The notes below the pieces were generated by a model that saw only the letters and a program-made list of their open reading frames with translations, did not search any database and was not told where the DNA came from. Positions 6,585-8,565 of a DNA stretch of 8,565 nucleotides are shown here, piece by piece. The stretch spans positions 1 through 8,565 of the forward strand of contig JACPFH010000710.1 in assembly GCA_016183075.1 (NCBI GenBank), in the 5' to 3' direction. Each line of letters opens with the position of its first letter. The stretch's first letter is position 1. The position numbers and the translations under genes were made by a program. The DNA comes from Deltaproteobacteria bacterium. Lineage in GTDB: Bacteria > Desulfobacterota > Binatia > UBA9968.

Positions 6585-6661
6585 AAGGCCAGAGCAACTC
6601 CTTCCTGGACCTATGTTTTGAACCTCAGCGGACTACTTTTCGAAGCAGAGCCACACGGGCG

Positions 6662-6689
6662 TTGACAGCCAAGTTTTTTATGTGATAGT
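6662..6689 (+). promoter_or_regulatory. Probable sigma-70-type promoter for the amidohydrolase
   Basis: A perfect -35 box TTGACA (6662-6667) is followed after 16 nt by GATAGT (6684-6689), a four-of-six match to TATAAT. Transcription would start near 6696, giving a very short leader that holds the ribosome-binding site AAGGAG (6701-6706). The T-run in the spacer is also promoter-like. It lies downstream of the candidate structured RNA, so that element would not be in this transcript. Confidence 0.5.
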
Positions 6690-6713
6690 CGCGGAAGAGA
6701 AAGGAGTTTGGCA

Positions 6714-8105
6714 ATGGCAAAAATTCTCATCAAGAACGGCACCGTTATTACCATGGACCCGCGCCGCAGAATCATCAAAGACGGCGCGGTGGCGATCGAA
6801 AACGACCGGATTGTCGATGTGGGAAGGACAGACGCCCTTAAGAACTTTCAGGCCGAGAAGGTTTTTGATGCCACAGATCGGATCGTGATGCCCGGTTTGA
6901 TCGACGCCCACTGTCATCATGTCCAGATGCTTGCCAGGGGCATCGGCGATGATGTGGATCTCATCGCGTGGTGCTACGAGCGCATCTATCCCTATGAAGT
7001 CTTGCTGGACGATGAAAGCACCTATCTCAGCGCCCTCCTCTGCTGCCTCGAGATGATCCGTACGGGCACGACCTGTGTCTGCGATCCCGGGGGATACCGG
7101 ATGGACAATGTCGGAAGGGCTTTAGTAGAGACCGGCATGCGCGGGATTATCACCTGGGCGGGTATGGATCAATGGAGTGACGATCGACCCCTGCCGGACG
7201 GCCTGCCGGGAAAACTCGGCACCGCGGAAACCCTTAAGGTCGAGGAGAAGCTGGTCAAGGACTGGAACGGCAGAGAAGGCGGGCGGATCCGGGCTTGCTA
7301 CGGCTTAAGAGTCGAGCCGAACGTGAGCGACGCGCTGTACCGCGGGATCAACGACCTTGCCAAGCGCGACGGCGTCATGGTGGAGATGCACGCGGCGGTC
7401 AATGTGGATCAGGTCGAATGGGTGAGAAAGCGCACGGGCCAAACCGTAATCGAGCACATGAATTCCCTGGGGATTCTGGGTCCGCACTGGTACCTCATCC
7501 ACATGGCAGTGCTGACCGATAAAGAAGTGCGCATGCTCAAGGACAACGACTGCAAAGTCATCCACGTACCCGGAGCGACCCTGCATGGGGCGTACGGGTC
7601 GGCCAAAGTCGGAAAGTTTCCGGAGCTGATCGACATGGGTGTCACGGTGGCGTTGGGCTGCGACTCCAGCGCGGCAAACAACAGCCTGGATATGTTCCGA
7701 GCCATGTACGAGGCTGCCACCGTGCATAAGGAGGCGCGCCTGGTTGCGGACCTCATCGTGCCCGAAAAGGCCCTGGAGATGGCCACAATCGACGGGGCGC
7801 GGGCGGTGCATTGGGACCATGAGATCGGCTCCCTGGAAAAAGGAAAGAAGGCGGATATCATCATCGTCGAGGCCCGGCGCTCGAACTGGATCCCGATGCA
7901 CGACTTCTCGATCGTTCCGAATCTCGTCTATTCCGGCGAGGGCGCGGACGTGGAAACCTCGATCATCGACGGGAAAGTCGTAATGGAGAATCGGAAGATA
8001 CTCACCGCCAACGTGGACCGGACCCTGTCCCGGGCGCAGGAGGCAGCTTCCACGATCGTTTCCCGTCTTCCATACAGGATCAAGCCCCGCTGGCCTGTGG
8101 AATGA
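6714..8105 (+). CDS. Metal-dependent amidohydrolase, TRZ/ATZ/cytosine deaminase-like
   Basis: A 463-residue cytoplasmic amidohydrolase with the usual layout: an N-terminal beta-sandwich strand (MAKILIKNGTVITMD), a TIM barrel, and a C-terminal return to the sandwich (KADIIIVEARR at about 379-389, then IIDGKVVMENRK). Such enzymes deaminate or dechlorinate N-heterocycles (cytosine, guanine, S-adenosylhomocysteine, triazines) using one Zn or Fe ion. Predicted metal ligands are H66 and H68 (DAHCH), H226 (EMHAAV), H263 (LIHMAV) and D317 (GCDSSAANN). The glutamate that commonly follows the third ligand as HxxE is absent: residue 229 is Val. The start is ATG 6714, with AAGGAG (6701-6706) seven bases upstream; a TTG at 6708 in the same frame is less likely. 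It is divergent from the LLM-hyuA-hyuB operon and may process the same substrate. Family assignment is firm; substrate and even deaminase chemistry are not. Confidence 0.93.
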   Translation: MAKILIKNGTVITMDPRRRIIKDGAVAIENDRIVDVGRTDALKNFQAEKVFDATDRIVMPGLIDAHCHHVQMLARGIGDDVDLIAWCYERIYPYEVLLDDESTYLSALLCCLEMIRTGTTCVCDPGGYRMDNVGRALVETGMRGIITWAGMDQWSDDRPLPDGLPGKLGTAETLKVEEKLVKDWNGREGGRIRACYGLRVEPNVSDALYRGINDLAKRDGVMVEMHAAVNVDQVEWVRKRTGQTVIEHMNSLGILGPHWYLIHMAVLTDKEVRMLKDNDCKVIHVPGATLHGAYGSAKVGKFPELIDMGVTVALGCDSSAANNSLDMFRAMYEAATVHKEARLVADLIVPEKALEMATIDGARAVHWDHEIGSLEKGKKADIIIVEARRSNWIPMHDFSIVPNLVYSGEGADVETSIIDGKVVMENRKILTANVDRTLSRAQEAASTIVSRLPYRIKPRWPVE

Positions 8106-8206
8106 GCGCGACCTGAAGGAGGCTTGCTACGGCCCGTAACAAGATCCGGCACGGCCGCTGGCGTTGCCTTCACATTTTGAGGGCATAGGCAAGCCGAACG
8201 GGAGCC

Positions 8207-8565
8207 ATGAGCCAGACAAGAACGACTGAGCTGTACGCCGGGCTCGGCGCTTTCTGGCTCTTAGTTTCCTTAACGGGCTGCGGTGTTCTCGAGGCGGCTC
8301 CGGGGATCCAAACCTCCCGATTTGCATTTGGCTTGATTGGGGATCTCCAGTACAACGCCGAGCAGGAGGCGCAGTTCGCTAACCTGATAGAGGATCTCAA
8401 CCGGGCCGATCTCGCCTTCGTGGTTCACGATGGTGATTTCAAAAGTGGCTCGACCCCATGCACGGACGAAACCTTTTACCGCCGGCGGGATGAGTTTCAA
8501 AGTTCCAGACATCCTTTTATCTACACCCCCGGAGATAATGAGTGGACCGATTGTCACCGCAGTGG
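8207..8565 (+). CDS. Lipoprotein calcineurin-like metallophosphoesterase, 5' part
   Basis: Open from ATG 8207 to the window edge (119 codons seen; the 3' end lies outside). A lipoprotein signal peptide is visible: hydrophobic stretch LGAFWLLVSLTGC with lipobox L22-T23-G24-C25, so the mature protein should be lipid-anchored at Cys25 outside the cytoplasm. It is followed by metallophosphoesterase motifs: GDLQ (D46, Q48; a Gln where many relatives have His), HDGDFKSG (74-81, with D77 as the likely bridging ligand) and PGDNEWTDC (108-116, the asparagine motif with N111). These bind a two-metal centre that hydrolyses phosphate mono- or diesters. An in-frame TAG at 8186 limits upstream starts; GGGAG at 8200-8204 is only 2 nt from the ATG, so initiation may be weak or use another codon. 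The gene lies 101 bp after the amidohydrolase, with no strong terminator in between and no obvious functional link. Confidence 0.85.
   Translation, partial: MSQTRTTELYAGLGAFWLLVSLTGCGVLEAAPGIQTSRFAFGLIGDLQYNAEQEAQFANLIEDLNRADLAFVVHDGDFKSGSTPCTDETFYRRRDEFQSSRHPFIYTPGDNEWTDCHRS

Larger units (their letters stand above)
6020..6713. other. 694-bp divergent intergenic region without a convincing protein gene
   Basis: This gap separates the minus-strand operon from the plus-strand amidohydrolase. Several open frames cross it, but they are mutually overlapping, rich in Arg/Ser/Cys, lack recognisable motifs and mostly lack ribosome-binding sites, so none is called. Contents in order: a leader hairpin (6049-6072), CCCATG/CATGGG arms near 6099-6128, a REP-like palindrome (6191-6220), a 10-bp direct repeat CCTCGGTCGC (6311-6320 and 6327-6336), a 6-bp stem GCTCCG/CGGAGC (6345-6371), the large nested hairpin (6390-6584), and the amidohydrolase promoter and ribosome-binding site (6662-6706). 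Confidence 0.75.

Noticed and set aside
6205..6685. Open frames of 83 and 115 codons across the divergent gap
   Set aside because: They overlap each other in different frames, are rich in Arg, Ser and Cys, have no recognisable domain or good ribosome-binding site, and run through the strongly palindromic region.
8164..8192. Terminator after the amidohydrolase (TTGCCT/AGGCAA)
   Set aside because: A 6-bp stem with a 17-nt loop and no U-tract; not convincing.

Overview
The window looks like a chromosomal segment from a high-GC, uncultivated-type soil or sediment bacterium, possibly from the Desulfobacterota/Binatota, Rokubacteria or Methylomirabilota range. That placement is an impression from gene content and from the short dictionary-like repeats between genes; no rRNA or other marker gene is present to test it.

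Positions 102-6019 hold four minus-strand genes that read as one catabolic operon. In transcription order they are a luciferase-like (LLM) flavin or F420 oxidoreductase (6019-5012), hyuA (4866-2791), hyuB (2798-1032, overlapping the hyuA stop codon) and a short-chain dehydrogenase (900-102). The dehydrogenase is broken by a 31-bp tandem duplication just before its catalytic residues. On the plus strand lie a TRZ/ATZ/cytosine-deaminase-type metal-dependent amidohydrolase (6714-8105) and the 5' part of a lipoprotein metallophosphoesterase (8207 to the window end). HyuA/HyuB enzymes open or carboxylate cyclic amides and ketones with ATP. Together with an amidohydrolase, an LLM oxidoreductase and an SDR they suggest breakdown of a nitrogenous ring or carbonyl compound, but the substrate cannot be read from the sequence.

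The most unusual content is non-coding. Both longer gaps in the operon are filled with short-period tandem repeats in opposing arms: a 7-nt family (GTCAATN/GTCCATG) at 921-1032 and a 9-nt family (TTGAACGNN) at 4917-4988, with a second 7-nt family (TTGCCTN) beside the latter. A 24-bp repeat present twice has been absorbed in frame into the N-terminus of HyuB.

The 694-bp divergent gap (6020-6713) carries no convincing protein gene. It contains a 30-nt REP-like palindrome (6191-6220) and a roughly 195-nt nested hairpin (6390-6584) closed by an uninterrupted 21-pair helix. The only two non-Watson-Crick positions of that helix are G-U wobbles on the plus strand and would be A-C mismatches on the minus strand. 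This makes it the best candidate here for an undescribed structured RNA; a palindromic mobile element (MITE-like) is the main alternative.
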